From Mycocentrospora acerina (lineage: Eukaryota > Ascomycota > Dothideomycetes > Pleosporales): 64,000 bases of DNA. Of the stretch, positions 1 to 12,465 are shown one piece after another. Under the pieces are notes generated by a model. It was not told the DNA's origin. It did no database searches and worked only from the letters and a program-made list of their open reading frames with translations. Position 1 is the first letter of the stretch. Every line of letters starts with the position of its first letter. Both the position numbers and the translations under genes were made by a program. Where the stretch lies: assembly GCA_022701365.1 (NCBI GenBank), contig JAKUHH010000201.1, positions 434,001 through 498,000 on the forward strand, read 5' to 3'.

Positions 1-3000
1 CTTTACGGAGGACTGTCGCCTTTTCATGTAGGACGTCGGAAAGTTCGGGTGGTGGTGTCAGTAATGCATCCTCTCCTTGGTTCTTGAACTCCTCTGCAAG
101 ATCGGCGACAAAAGAACCTGTCTCCTCAACAACAGTAGCAAGATCGATACCTTGAATCTCCGTTGTCTGTAGATCCTTTCGCTGCTCACCGAGTGCACGA
201 AGCTCTCTTTGTTTCTTCCACTGTGCCCGACGGAGCTCCAAGAGCTGTGACTCAGCCAGTGTTTTTGTTTCTCCGAGATACCGATCCAAATGCAATTTTG
301 TCTCCAAGTCAATTTGCACACGGTCATACACCTGACCCTGTTTTCGATCGTATTGTATACGGCGGAGGTTGATGATCTGGATCGGCGCAGCTTTGGCAAT
401 GTACTCGTACTTGGTAACACCATTTTCGAGGTCTCCAAGCCCAAAGTCATCATCCAGGGCAGCGTATATACTGCGTTGCCGCCCTCCAGGGGATACCAGA
501 AAGTGGTCTCGAAGCTCACTCAAATTTAGCACTTTGTCTGCAGTATTCCGGACGACGGTCACATCACTAAAAAATAGCTTCTTCATCAGATCATCCTGCT
601 CTCCGTCGCGCAGGACGCCTTCGCCTTTGAAAGCACACGACAACAAATCGAGAATATTTGTCATGACTTCTGCAGCGTCCTGCTGTCGCGCACTTTCTTC
701 GATATTGCCGAGTTTGGTCTTGGTCTGGGTGATGGGCCGTGGCGGGATTGGAGGTGGACGTGTTGGTGGTACAGGTCTGTTGTCTGTTCCGTCTGCTCCG
801 TCTGTTGTTAGATCCATGGGTTTCGTAGATGTATCGCTCTTCGCATCATTGTCATTGTCATCCCCCATGACCGAATCAGCAGGTGTAATAGTTGCTGGAT
901 TGTCGCTGCCACTTGGAGGAAGTGTAGGGCCAATTATTGCCATTCCGTCGATCGAGCCGAGGTTGCCATTATCGCCTTTGGACTCTGGGGCTTTCTGTGA
1001 AACCTCTGGGCTATCAGTTCGGCAAAGCGCCAAAGCAGCGAGGTCAATTGCAGGCTGCACAGTGTCCGTGGGCGCGGTAATCATGTACTCGAAAAACATT
1101 CGTAGTTCGCGCACGACTAGGTAGGTTAGTACCATGACAGAAAATTCGATCACCCAACTTACATTTCTGAGCAACTTCTACCCTATGAGCAGTGACAGCT
1201 ACGCGCCCAACTATTTTGCTTTGTAACGCCTCTGGTGAAGGGTCTTGCATATGAGTGTCGCAGTCCAATATCATCTCTCGGAGAGGTTTGATTGTGAACA
1301 GAAACTGAAGCACACTGTTGAGGTAGCAGGTGTTACCAATGTTGCGACAACCTACAGGCCAACTATCCAGGGGATAGTCGTTCACTCTCGCAATTGGTTG
1401 ATTAGCTTTGTTATTATTATTTTCGAAATTTTGGGCCTGATCATATTCAATCAGCGCATACGCTTTCCTGAGTTTTTCAACATCGCCTGGAGCTGCGTAG
1501 GTGATTGCGGTATTCATAACATCGAGACTGACACCAGAGGTTCTGTCATTGAACTGGAATAACGCGTATGCCTCACCCAAATCCATCTCGGGCTCGATCA
1601 TCGTTCCGTATTCCAAGTAATGACGCAGTCGCTGGCTGTTACGCTTCTCTGCTATAATGGATACTGCTTTGCGGGCAGTCTCTTCGCACCCGGGATTATC
1701 TTGCAGCTACCATGTGTCAGTTTCATGACTGAGTCTAGTGATCGGTAACTAAAGCTCGTTTATCCAGCTTCAACATACCTTGATAGTGTACAAAGCCTCG
1801 ACGAAGTCATCAGGCTGACCAGGGTCCAAGTTCAACCACGACAGTGCCTGCTCATAGGTCTCAAGCGAGTCTGCAGCTTCCCCTCGAATAAGTGCGCTAT
1901 CGCGCGCATCACCAATGATCCGGAGCTGTTTCCGCGCTTCCTCAACCATTGAAGGGCTGATATCGGAAAGTCGAGACTTGAATACACCTATGATGTGGTC
2001 ATCATTGATAAGGTTTGCATGAGCGAGCTCGATGTCGAAGTATCGGTATGCGGCCTGAACTTCGCGCCTGCTCACAAAGCCTTGTGAGGCGAGAATGGCT
2101 ACTTGTGTCTGCAAGAAGTCGCTATCACGGCCAACGGAAAGGTCTTGAATGCACTCGTAGTAGTATGAGCCGTTGGAAATGTCCATCGCACTCTGTCGAC
2201 TGTACGCGAACAAAATCAATGCATCTGAAAAATCGCCAACTGCGCCGAGACTGGCGTAATAGCTATAAATCGTGAGTATTTGACAACTATCTTGAGTGTT
2301 GGTCACATACGGATGATCTTCTTCCCGATTTGTGCTTCGCGTCTCGATCCGGCTTTTAACCTTGTCGTCTGTACACTAGTCAATATCAGATAGATAGGAT
2401 AGTAAGACCACTTACAGTCATTGCATGCTAATGCTCTTTCGATATCACCTCGCGAGGGCGTAGGGTACATGGGTTGATGTTTAGTGCCAACACGTTCTGC
2501 CTCTGGGATACTTGTGATTATAGTGCTCAGCTCATAACGAGTGTCCTCAATAATATCGCGCAGTGTCGACTCTGCTGAATGGTCAAGCTCATCAGGCTTT
2601 GGTAGATACCAAACTTGCACTTTCTCCTCGCCATCCCCTTCTTCGACACCCTGCGTAAATCCAAGCTTCTTTAGTAAAGTATCACAATCCCTTCCGAACG
2701 CCGTGAGGAACTTTCTGTTCAAGAGCGGAATGCGCGACTTGCCCCTCACCGGATTTAGGGAATCCTGCAAGTATGTATTGAGAAAGTCGGGAGCATCGAC
2801 GCGGCGGGCCATCTTCATATCGGCGCGGTCAGCAGACATTTGCTGTGCCATCTCGAGCCTTCTCCTCAGTATGGCCTGGTTTGTCAAGAGATCTACATCT
2901 GAATCAGACAGGTGAGGCGGCTTCATCTTGATCTGCACAGTGACAGGGCAATCTGGCGCCGAGCAGCGGAACTTGAAGACTCGTAAGCCTCGCAGGAGCC

Positions 3001-3463
3001 CTGAGCCGTTTGTTCCATTCGAGCCATCGTCTTCGTCATATAAGAAGTGGTGAATGGGGTATTCGTGGTCGCCCGTCTTGCACAACCTGGTCTGGAAGCC
3101 ATCGCCCTTGTTGAAGTCTACAACGACGTCGATGTGCCAGCGACATGACGAGCAGTACGAAGCGATTTTGTAGATGGTGTTATGGTCTGGATCCTCGCCG
3201 GCACGCGGCAGCTGGCATTGCTCGCTCTTGTTGAGGAGTGTATGGCGGCAGTTCCTCTGGGGGACTGCAGGTTGGGCAGCTCGATTGGGGTCGTGCTGCG
3301 GGGGTGCGCTCGTCAGCAGGTTGCGGCCTGCTCGCTCTTCGTATCGCGGGTCGTATGTGAGGAGGTCTTGGAGGAGACGCGGGGCGGTCTTGCCTGCAGA
3401 GAGAAGGGGCGGCAGTCAGTATGTGCCGTCAACCACGTCTGCGGAGACTGTACCAGGCGCCAT
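1..3463 (-). CDS. ubp2: Ubp2-type ubiquitin carboxyl-terminal hydrolase, 5' part (C-terminus beyond the window)
   Basis: Cysteine protease that removes ubiquitin, of the Ubp2 class. Exons on the minus strand are 3463-3454, 3393-2416, 2368-1779, 1706-1163 and 1116 to the window edge, all in frame. The first exon encodes only MAP plus one base, and a 60-base intron follows. The protein starts MAPGKTAPRLL. A Cys pair (CSSC) lies in the N-terminal part, and a central helical region matches the repeated domain of fungal Ubp2. The catalytic Cys box is seen in exon 4 as RNIGNTCYLNSVLQF. Exon 5 adds an acidic, proline-rich insert and a stretch ending near FGLGDLENGVTKYEYIAK. The catalytic His box lies beyond base 1, so the gene is partial only because the window ends. 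Its start is 488 bases from the divergent complex I gene. Family assignment is firm; the symbol is by similarity. Confidence 0.9.
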
Positions 3464-3950
3464 GGCTGCTTAGATCTGGTGGCGGAGAGGAGCAATGGTG
3501 TGGCCAAGGGGCCGTGGAGCGGCAGAGAGGCGTGTTGGATCACGAGGGGGCGCACAGCACGCACAAGAGGCAAGTGGACCAGAGAACAAGTGCGACTGCG
3601 AGTGTTTGGACTGGGACAGCGACGAGCATCTGCAGGCGACAGCCAGCCGCGGAGGGCACACTGCCTACGAACCACCGCCACGCAATCACGCAAACAAGCA
3701 AAGTGTAGGCCAAAGACGTGCCGGCAGCGACGGCAAGCAACGTGTCACGCAGAGGCGGGCGTTGCAAGCAGTGCAACGGCAACGGGGAACTGGTGGCATT
3801 CCATGCGACAGACGCCCGCGATGCAGTGTGACCTCAGCGCCGATGATGCAGGCGCCAGGCGCTAGTGCCACGGCCGCCAAGCCTCTCGTCGAACCTCACA
3901 ACACCTCGCGAGAGCACCCCAAGACGACATTGACGCCCATTCTGCCCGCC

Positions 3951-4678
3951 ATGGCTGACGAACACGCCACCTACCACCCGCGGGATGCTCTCGCCAACAC
4001 GGCGAGCACAACGATGCAGACGACGGTCATCGGTGCCGTCGTCGCCGGCGTGCAGAACACCCTCCGCAAGCAGAATGTCGGCGCCATGGGCATCATCACC
4101 CGCTCGGGAGGCTTAATCGCCCTCTACGGTCCGTAGCCGCCCAGTCGCGCTTTTTTGGAGCTGTGCAGAGCTAATTGGGTGCAGCCGGTGCGGGAGCCGC
4201 CTACCAGTTTACCAAGGACGTGACCTGCAACTTGCGAAAGACAGATGACGGCTACAGCGAGGCCATTGCGGGCTTTGCAGCTGGATCTGCTGTCGGTGTT
4301 GCCAGTATGTACTGATGGACATTGGCATGAAACGACATTGACAGTTTCTAGGGCGCAGTCTTCCCTTCATGCTCGGCGCTGGAGTGTGCTTCTCTACCGT
4401 TCTCTCCGCATACAGGTACACCAGCGGCTTCAGGGGTGCAAGTTCTGTCGACACGGAGGAGGATGAGGTCGCACGCAAGGAGGAGCTCAGGAAAGTGCGC
4501 AGGCGGCCGCTCTCGGAAACCATCGAGCAGCTGGGCGAGGGCCGAGGTAAGCACATCACGCATAGACAAAGATTCAAAACTGAGCATGCTAGGCATCTAC
4601 GCCCCTGGGTACGACGAGAGGAGGCGACAAAGGCTGTTGGAGAAGTACGGAGTCGATGTCAAGGCGGCACAAGAGTAG
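3951..4678 (+). CDS. NADH:ubiquinone oxidoreductase 21.3 kDa-type accessory subunit (NDUFA11/B14.7-like)
   Basis: Accessory membrane subunit of mitochondrial complex I, distantly related to the Tim17 family. Exons are 3951-4128, 4185-4304, 4352-4546 and 4593-4678, giving 192 residues with a continuous frame. The protein begins MADEHATYHPRDALANT. It has glycine/alanine-rich hydrophobic segments (TTVIGAVVAGVQNTL, AIAGFAAGSAVGVA and LPFMLGAGVCFSTVLSA), then a charged C-terminal tail with RRPLSETIEQLGEGRGIYAPG, which resembles the fungal 21.3 kDa subunit. Introns are 46-56 bases long; the first donor (GTCCGT) is non-canonical beyond GT. The gene is divergent from the Ubp2 gene. Confidence 0.88.
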
Positions 4679-5401
4679 AGCTAGACACTACACCCTTTCC
4701 TTGGAGTTCACAACAATACCAGATACCAATCCTGGACACCTGGGGCAATGTAGTCCTATGTACATACTATCTAGCACATTCGGTACCGACCATTCAGCTT
4801 TTGTTCTTCGGCGATGTGAATACAACTTGGATCAAATTAAAGTTCTCTTTGCAATAAAAAAGGTAAAGAACATAATATGGGTTGCTTCACTTCCTAGTGT
4901 ACTCTTAGCGTGACCTTCAGGAGTCTCAAGTTGGTGACCGATGCGTGAGTGAGGACCCACCCTTGCAATGATGTTACTAGACATATCAACGCGTATCAAC
5001 CTTATCATGGCCAGCCATGTAACTAACACTAGTGATCATGCATCACAGTGATTTCTCGCAAGCTAAAAAGCGTTGAATTAGACAATCCGTACTGCAATGC
5101 GGGGTATGTTGACACCCCTCCACCTCAGGACCAAAAAAAGTTCAAGGTAGAATGCGACACAATGCCTTTTGTGTATGTTCTTTCACTTGTATAATCTGGT
5201 GATTTATGCTCAGACTTTTGCCGTCGCTATCGCTGTGTGTTAAAAGCTCATTCGTCATGGACGCGTTTGTTTCTTCACCCCACCATTTACAAACTCGCAT
5301 TTGCTTGCCACACCTTGAACTCCCACCAGACCCAACTGGCAACAACAAGCACAATTTTCTCGCATTTCAGCTCGAATCAAATTTTTCTGTCCAGGAACGT
5401 C
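4679..5401. other. Intergenic: 3' flank of the complex I subunit gene and promoter of the TBCC gene
   Basis: No coding sequence with a supported start and frame was found. Bases 5110-5130 contain a C-rich stretch (CACCCCTCCACC) that could serve as an upstream control element of the TBCC gene. No repeats stand out. Confidence 0.5.
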
Positions 5402-6660
5402 ATGGCGGCCGCGCAGCCGCAGACTGAAGTCGGGCTCAAGGAGTCTTTCTTTCGAGATTTCCAAATTGAAGTCACAGGTAAAACCCAATCTCGTTTACAT
5501 CTAGGCTCTGTCTCACATATTCAGCTCTTCAAGAGCAGATGGACCGGTTGAACCAGACTTCTCCTGGCAGTGATCGCAACAACGCTATAGACCAATGTCT
5601 CGCAGCCATAGATCGCCTGTCACATGAGGTCAAAGATGCATCGAGCTACATTCCAGCATATGATCAGCGATCTTACAGCCAGGTATTACTACCTTTGCTA
5701 CTCTCACGCTGATTGGATCTAACTTGTCAAGACGGTCAAGGGACTCTCTGAGAAAATCCAAACTATCCGCAATTCATTCAATCCGCCTAAAAAATTCGCA
5801 TTCAAGTCGCGCAAAAACGCATCCGCAAAATCTACTACCGACATTACACAACGTGATTCCCTCACCCCAACATCTAGTACATCAGATCCAGAGCTCTTGA
5901 ATGCGCCTTCCAGAAAAATCGAGTCCACGCAAATCGTGAAAAAAAATATACCTGAAACAGACTTGGTCTCTGCAGAAGATGATGGCATACAAGATTTAGC
6001 GGGAGGGTCTGGTGTTCGGAGGCCTTCCTTCTCATCCGCTACCAAGGTTGCTATATCAAATCACAAAGACTTGTGTATCATACTACCCGCAACGGCATCG
6101 CATGCGACAAGCTCAGGCACATTGATAAATCTCCAGCATTGCACTGTCGATCTCTCATCCCCAACCAAAAACGGAACTCCGTTTGCCGCTTTGTACCTCA
6201 AAAATATTGAAGACTCCCTTGTCATCTGCGGTCAATCTGGTCCTGCACACATCACAGGCATACACAACAGTGTTTTGGTGACCTCGTGTCGTCAGTTTCG
6301 CATGCATGCTTCGAAAAATGTGGTTATATATCTGCACTGCGCCAGTCGACCCATCATTGAAGATTGTGAGGATATTAGGTTTGCGCCGCTCCCAGAGATA
6401 TATGTAAGTGGGCCTCCATCATAATCGTGTGGTAGATTGTTGCTGACTTTTTTCTGCAGATGACACCTGAAATCTCAAGTATTTCAAATCACTGGGACCA
6501 AATAGACGACTTTGGTTGGCTAAAAGCAGAACCAAGTCCACATTTCAGTCTTTTGAGTAAATCGGAGTGGCCCAAAGACGAGACATGGGGTATCATTGGA
6601 TCGATTGAGCAACATTCGAGTTTGGATGATATATTGAAGACATTGAATGTGCGACGGTAA
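5402..6660 (+). CDS. TBCC: Tubulin-folding cofactor C (TBCC/Cin2-like)
   Basis: Tubulin chaperone that acts with cofactors D and E to promote GTP hydrolysis on the alpha/beta-tubulin heterodimer. Exons 5402-5477, 5525-5682, 5732-6403 and 6460-6660 encode 368 residues. The N-terminal third is helical (TBCC N domain: FFRDFQIEVTALQEQMDRL). A serine/threonine-rich linker follows. From about residue 185 a C-CAP/cofactor C beta-helix domain is seen, with segments such as LINLQHCTVDL, ALYLKNIEDSLVICG and GIHNSVLVTSCRQFRMHASKN. The arginine in SCRQFRMH fits the place of the conserved arginine finger. The C-terminal motif DDFGWLKAEPSPHF is typical of fungal TBCC. It lies 393 bases upstream of the ASPM-like gene, on the same strand. 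Confidence 0.92.
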
Positions 6661-7053
6661 ACCCGAGTTCTTTGGAAAAAACACCAAGTAATACGACATT
6701 GAGGACCGCACTGAACATTTTATGTACTTGCCTCTCGCGCCATTTGAAAAGCAATTTATATGTGTACAAGCTGCGTTTCCTTGTATACGCCGACCTTCTA
6801 AAGAGTTGGACTGGATTTGAGAAGGAGAAGATGGAGCAGATGTGTTTGTTCTGAATTGATTCATATTGTATATTCCCGAGATGTCTAAGCACGCTGACGT
6901 CAAAACATGGTTTGCGAAGTTGCCCCGGAGACCAAAACATGGAGGCACGGACCACGTTTATTTTGGGCAAGCGCCAACAGACTCCTTCCCTGACGCGACC
7001 CCACAACCTTACCAACACGCGCAACAAAACACTGAGAGGTCTCGCCCATCACA

Positions 7054-10000
7054 ATGTATCCATATACAGCGGGTACACCGTGCCCTGTGCCGAACCCATC
7101 CTTCTCGAACAATCGCTATAATGACTATGGACATCCGTCATCTGTTTACGCGCCAAGCTATGCAACAGACGACACCACTGCGAACATCGAATACACAACA
7201 GAAATACAAGCACACACCAACCTGCGCAAGGCAAAGCCACGACGGCCTATGCGCACCACGCGCAAGTCTGTGTTCAACCCTTCGCTAGACATATTCGAGG
7301 ATGTCGCGCAAGAAGAAGAGCAACAAGCAGCAGTTGAAATGAAAAGCAAAAGTCGCGCCCCTTTTATGCCCGAGAGTGCAAGGGTAAAGAAGAGCACAAT
7401 ACTTGCACACCCCGCACAGAAAATTCACAAGATCGCGCCGTCTGTCCAGGAACCCCAAAGTCTCAAACCGCAACGAAGGCGCGTCTCGCAGATGCTCATG
7501 GAAAGACAGGTCGGAGATGTCAATGCGACTGTACAACTGCAGGAGGATGTGCTAGAGAAGCAAGAGCTGAAGAAGCAAGGCCCAAAGAAGGATCCGCGCC
7601 GGAGGACTATCTACGTACCGTCTGATGACACAACCTTCATGACGATCCACCCAGGGCAGTCTCTTCATCAGATGCAAAATACCAGAGATAAATCGCCTGA
7701 CATTGGCTTCGATCTGGTTACACTTTCAGAGGAGGAGGGCAGTCTTGTATCGGCGCTGAAAAAGGAAAAGAGGGATCAAAGAAAGTCTCTGGCCGTGCCA
7801 CCTAAGCGTGGTCCCTTGAGTTCCAGTTCCCGCTCGCTTCAGAGCGTCTCCTTTTCGAGTGATGTGACAGGATCTGGTGGTGGAAAAGAAAACCTCCCCC
7901 CCGGCACAGAAATTGTGCAACGGAAGGGAGCTGGCACGCATATTGAGATTAACTTCCCGAAAGCAGAGGCTAAGAAACCTGTAACAAAGACACCGAAGGT
8001 CCATTTCAATCCGTCACGAGGATCCGATGCCATAACTCAGGCGAAGACAAAGCTGGAAGGCTCGCAAAAACGATTGCGATCTCAGCCTAGCTGCGAAGGT
8101 ATGCCAGCCAAATCACTCAAGGCCCGCGCAGATGGAACAGCCCCTACCGCGAGCAGTAGAACCTCTTCCAAGATATCAGTCACAACCACAAAGACACGAA
8201 CAACAAGACCAACTCGCGCGCCACTGTCCTCGCCGTTCCATACCGAGAAGTCTCCGCCCGCCGTTCTACGCCGCCGCAAAATCGTGCAAGGATCACCTAC
8301 AATTACCATGATGCACGAAGTCGGCAAACCGCCTGCACCAAGGGAAAAATATCCCGTCTTGAAAGAAGATTTGGGTCGACCTGAGTTGTATGAGGATAAC
8401 TGGCTCACGTACCAAGAGATTGCCATCACTCAGCTTTTGAACTCGATATTCGAATCATCGGATCAGGATCCAAACGCTGAACAGAGTCCAAAGGAACTTA
8501 GGAAGAAGATGCTTGATATTTACCACGAGCCCCACATGCCGTCATTACACAAGCGCATTCAAGCGTCGTTGCAATATGGCACACTAAGCATTCCTAAGGA
8601 CCTCCTGGCCCAAACGCTTAGGCTGAAAGATGATGTTGGTCTGCGCAAGAAGTTCTTGAACCTCTGGACAAAATCATACGATCTCAATGCGCTTCGAGCA
8701 GCAGCTGAGACTATTATTGGACGGCAGATTACAACTCCCTGCCGACTGTCAACTGGCTCTGCATGCTCTGACGATGGCTCTCGCATGTTTCGTGCGGAGC
8801 GACGAGCAATCGAGAACTTCCTGGATGTTTTCCTCATCAAGAATGAGGATGCCGTTCGTGTTAAGTCTGGGGTCGGTAGCATCGCGAGCATCGCTCGTGG
8901 CGAAGATGATTTCGGTTCGCAAGGCTGGTCATGGAGGCGGACCGCTCTGCGAAGTTTGATGCTTGTGCTGCTTCTTGACAAAGCCAAGATTACAAATGCT
9001 TTCCCCGGATGTCTTTTCCAAACAACATCCCCCTACAAGACTTCCGTTGAGATCTTACACCAGCTGTCGAATCTGCTGCTTCCATCACTCGGCGACATCA
9101 CTCGTCCGCTTGGCCATCTCAATTTCAAGGTCGGGCACGTTCAATACCCGCTCCAGGAATATACCTACAGCATCGACAATATCGCAATCGACCTCCGTGA
9201 TGGCATCATCTTGACTCGTCTTGTTGAGCTCATGCTTTATTCTGCCGCAACGCTGGTCGCGCAACAGGAAGACACAGTCACGCTTACTATGCCCTCCGGC
9301 GAACGTCTCACTAGCTCCTTTGATTTCTCACAGAAGGAGAGTTGGGTGCTCTCACAACATCTCAAGTTTCCAGCTATTGGTCGCGCGCAGAAAATCTACA
9401 ACGCTCAGATTGCACTTTCAGCACTGACTGACGTGAAAGGCATTCCAGTTCAGGTGGTCGGAGGCGTCAGAGCTGAGGAGATTGTCGATGGACACCGTGA
9501 GAAGACACTTGCACTTCTGTGGTCACTCGTTGGGAAGTGTGGGCTTGGAAGCCTAGTAGATTGGCCCCAGATTGTAAAGGAGACGGAACGCTTCCGTATG
9601 ATGTGGTATACCCGCCGCGACAACTACCAGGAACGAGATCTTGATTCGGAAGATGACGAGGCGACCATCGAACTTGGGGAGGGGTTGGAGTACCACAAGC
9701 GACTTCTGCTCTCGTGGTCTCGGTCCATCGCTCGACTCCATGGCATCCGTGTTGCAAACCTGACGACTAGTTTTGCGGATTCGAAGGCGCTGGAAGTGAT
9801 AGTAGACACATATCTTCCATCTGCTCTCACCACAACCATGGAAGCTGGCAAGATGGGACTGGTAGCAAAGCTGAAAGCAGTTGGCTGCTCAACATCTTTC
9901 ATCTCACTATTCATGCCTCAACACGCCTCCGCACGCTCCATTCCGTCCAAGGACTTTACGCTTCTGACCCTCTCCTTCCTTGCGTCCCGTCTGCTGCCGC

Positions 10001-10332
10001 TATCCCTTAAACACCGCGCCGCATCAGTTATTCAACGCGCCTACCGCCGTCATTCTGCCCGTCGCGAGACTGGACAACGCATTGTCCTTCTGAAGATAGC
10101 GCATGAATGTGCTGTTGTTGCGCAAACTAGAGAGCGCTTGGTCAACGCCGCTACAATCATCCAGAGATGCTGGAAGGGTGTCCTGGAGCAAAGGAGAAAT
10201 CAGCTAGAAAATGATGTTCTGGCTTTTCAGGCACTTGCTAGGGGGTGGGCAATCAGACGATGGGCAAGAAGAGCTACTGCTGGACGGGTTGGAGGGAAAC
10301 CAAAGGCGAGGCGGATCTGGGGAGGGTGGTAG
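7054..10332 (+). CDS. ASPM/Asp-like spindle protein with calponin-homology and IQ motifs
   Basis: Single-exon gene of 1092 residues, probably a microtubule and calmodulin-binding spindle protein of the ASPM (abnormal spindle) family. Residues 1-430 are basic, low in hydrophobic residues and rich in S, T, K and R, so likely disordered, and include phosphorylation-like TPK and SPF motifs. A helical region follows. Calponin-homology-like segments lie near residues 700-850 (TYSIDNIAIDLRDGIILTRLV; LLWSLVGKCGLGSLVDW) and near 895 (LHGIRVANLTTSFADSKALE). The C-terminus carries three IQ-like motifs: ASVIQRAYRRHSARR (about 990), ATIIQRCWKGVLEQRR (about 1033) and a more diverged FQALARGWAIRRWARR. This is far fewer IQs than animal ASPM. 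The ATG at 7054 is the first in frame. Confidence 0.85.
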   Translation: MYPYTAGTPCPVPNPSFSNNRYNDYGHPSSVYAPSYATDDTTANIEYTTEIQAHTNLRKAKPRRPMRTTRKSVFNPSLDIFEDVAQEEEQQAAVEMKSKSRAPFMPESARVKKSTILAHPAQKIHKIAPSVQEPQSLKPQRRRVSQMLMERQVGDVNATVQLQEDVLEKQELKKQGPKKDPRRRTIYVPSDDTTFMTIHPGQSLHQMQNTRDKSPDIGFDLVTLSEEEGSLVSALKKEKRDQRKSLAVPPKRGPLSSSSRSLQSVSFSSDVTGSGGGKENLPPGTEIVQRKGAGTHIEINFPKAEAKKPVTKTPKVHFNPSRGSDAITQAKTKLEGSQKRLRSQPSCEGMPAKSLKARADGTAPTASSRTSSKISVTTTKTRTTRPTRAPLSSPFHTEKSPPAVLRRRKIVQGSPTITMMHEVGKPPAPREKYPVLKEDLGRPELYEDNWLTYQEIAITQLLNSIFESSDQDPNAEQSPKELRKKMLDIYHEPHMPSLHKRIQASLQYGTLSIPKDLLAQTLRLKDDVGLRKKFLNLWTKSYDLNALRAAAETIIGRQITTPCRLSTGSACSDDGSRMFRAERRAIENFLDVFLIKNEDAVRVKSGVGSIASIARGEDDFGSQGWSWRRTALRSLMLVLLLDKAKITNAFPGCLFQTTSPYKTSVEILHQLSNLLLPSLGDITRPLGHLNFKVGHVQYPLQEYTYSIDNIAIDLRDGIILTRLVELMLYSAATLVAQQEDTVTLTMPSGERLTSSFDFSQKESWVLSQHLKFPAIGRAQKIYNAQIALSALTDVKGIPVQVVGGVRAEEIVDGHREKTLALLWSLVGKCGLGSLVDWPQIVKETERFRMMWYTRRDNYQERDLDSEDDEATIELGEGLEYHKRLLLSWSRSIARLHGIRVANLTTSFADSKALEVIVDTYLPSALTTTMEAGKMGLVAKLKAVGCSTSFISLFMPQHASARSIPSKDFTLLTLSFLASRLLPLSLKHRAASVIQRAYRRHSARRETGQRIVLLKIAHECAVVAQTRERLVNAATIIQRCWKGVLEQRRNQLENDVLAFQALARGWAIRRWARRATAGRVGGKPKARRIWGGW

Positions 10333-10823
10333 GATTATTAAACTTGTCGCTAAGGTTGGAGTTACAGATTGGCAATATCTCGAGGGATTCGTCCTGGTGT
10401 TCTGGGGCACGTGTAAACGATTTTGATTGTTTCTGGGATTTGGAGTTTGGTAATGGTCATATCGCCCTTTTCTCGTTCGCCGTTTTATACCTTAGTCTGT
10501 TTGTTGGCGTATGCTATGTTATTATGAGTCTGGTGGCTCATTTCTTTTCCTAAGACTACTGAGTGATTACCATGTTGTGAAAGTTGCACGTGTTTCAAGT
10601 GAGGCTCCTTCAATCAGCGAAAGCGCTTGTCTCATACGACACATGTGCCCCACTGTCGGAAGGAGCAGAGCAGTGACGCACGCCGGCCAAATGTCGGCTG
10701 CGCCAATCGGAATGTTGCTACGAACAACCAAACACCAACAACTAACTTGCGCCGCCGTTGACAACTTCTCGCAGCCAACGTCGCCGGGGAGGATGATTCT
10801 GATATTCGATTCGCGACACCAGC

Positions 10824-12465
10824 ATGGCATTTGAGGTGTCGTACAACCTCGAGAATGAGCAGCAGTTCTGGGATGGTAAGAAAGCCAGCGCGCGCGTGTC
10901 CTGCCCCGTCTCGTGTGCTGTAACCCCACCAAGAAAGGAGCCCTCGTGCTGACCACTCTCCCGCAGAACTCGACGATATCGTGTCGACGCGCTGTCACAA
11001 GCATGACCACGAGATAATCGACAACTCACTGCGCTCCTTCCTCAATGTTACGACAAATTACCAGTGTACGGCGCCCTCGAACTGCCGTTGTCCTATGTTT
11101 CGTCCTCATTGACAGTGAACAGCCGAGTACCTTGAAACGACCTACAGCGTTGCAAAATGCATCTTCCGTCTATTGGAGGGTGACCTCTTCCTTACAAATA
11201 AGGAGTATGTGAGACGACAGATAATATACTGCCTGCTGCAAGTATGTTGGATGTACACGAAGAGCTGTTCTTGGGACAAGGCTGACCAGAGACTAGGAAG
11301 AAGACAACCTTACACTCCACATCGTTGCAGCGTTTCTTCTGTATGATGGCCGCAATAGCAAAGAAGATGCGACGATTTTCGAAATGATGCACGCAGAGTC
11401 CACCTTTCCCCGACTTGTTGAATTGGTACAAATGGAATCTGTGCAGGAAGATACAAGACTGCATCAGCTGCTTTTGGAGCTTCTTTATGAGTCCTCGCGT
11501 ATCCAGCGACTAAGTTGGGATGACTTCTGTACGTCGAGGACCTACTCTTACCTCATGACGGGTATCCTAGTATCGACGGATGCTGACGTGTGCGCTTCCA
11601 GTGGCGGTAGATGACGCTTTCATCCTCTATCTTCTAGGAATCATCGAGGGCGTATCTGGCGACTCTGAAGACCCATATCATTACCCAGTAATACGCGTTC
11701 TGGTACGTGCCACTATTTACATCTTGCGGCGTATCGCTGACTGAATGACAGCTGGTTCTGAACGAGCAATATCTGGTAGCTTCCACGAGCCATCATCAGA
11801 ACGGACGGCCCGGAGTAACAAACCGTATCATCAAAGCACTTTCGACCCATGGAATGACTTACAAGACTTTTGGATGCAACCTCATCCTTCTTCTCAATCG
11901 AGAGTCAGAAACATCACTTCAGTTGCTGATTCTCAAAGTTCTTTATCTTCTCTTCGGAAACCCTTCAACGGCAGAGTATTTCTACACGAATGATTTGCAC
12001 GTTCTTGTTGATGTCATTCTTCGCAACCTGATCGATCTTCCCTACGACTCTTCCGCCGCGAGCGCTCTCCGACACACATACCTTCGTGTCCTCTACCCCA
12101 TCTTGACAAATAGTCAAATCAGCAAACCGCCCTACTACAAGCGTGAAGAGCTCATAAGACTTCTCCATCTCCTCGTATCAAGTGGTACTCATTTCGCACC
12201 CGTTGATGAGACCACTCAACGACTTGTTACACGTTGCACTAATGTGCAGTGGTTACAGCCGCCGGTAAGAGAGTCAAGGAATGGTTACGATACTCCGAGT
12301 TCTCCGACTGAGCAGATGGTCAATGGCCAGAAAGAATTGGCCCGCCGTGCCCTTGGTATGAACGTACAAGGTGGCGGAGAAAGCTCGAACAGTGTGCTCG
12401 AGATTGCCACGCATACTGAGAAGCCGGGTGTTCAGACGCCAAGCATTGGGAAGCTGGTGCAGTGA
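10824..12465 (+). CDS. ldb17: Ldb17/Dip1 family (SPIN90/WISH-like, DUF2013) actin-patch regulator
   Basis: Homologue of yeast Ldb17 and fission yeast Dip1, which activate Arp2/3 complex without a pre-existing filament during endocytosis. Six exons (10824-10875, 10967-11065, 11123-11241, 11297-11528, 11602-11702 and 11752-12465) give 438 residues in continuous frame. The N-terminus MAFEVSYNLENEQQFWDELD and the armadillo-like helical body (SLQLLILKVLYLLFG; LVDVILRNLIDLP; LRHTYLRVLYPIL) match the SPIN90 leucine-rich domain. The C-terminus after WLQPP is polar and Ser/Gly-rich, as in fungal relatives. All introns are 49-91 bases with normal borders. Confidence 0.92.

Noticed and set aside
3182..4136. 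Overlapping plus- and minus-strand open frames over the Ubp2 first exons and the complex I promoter
   Set aside because: They are GC-rich shadows with arginine- and alanine-rich translations and no domain; the real genes explain this stretch.
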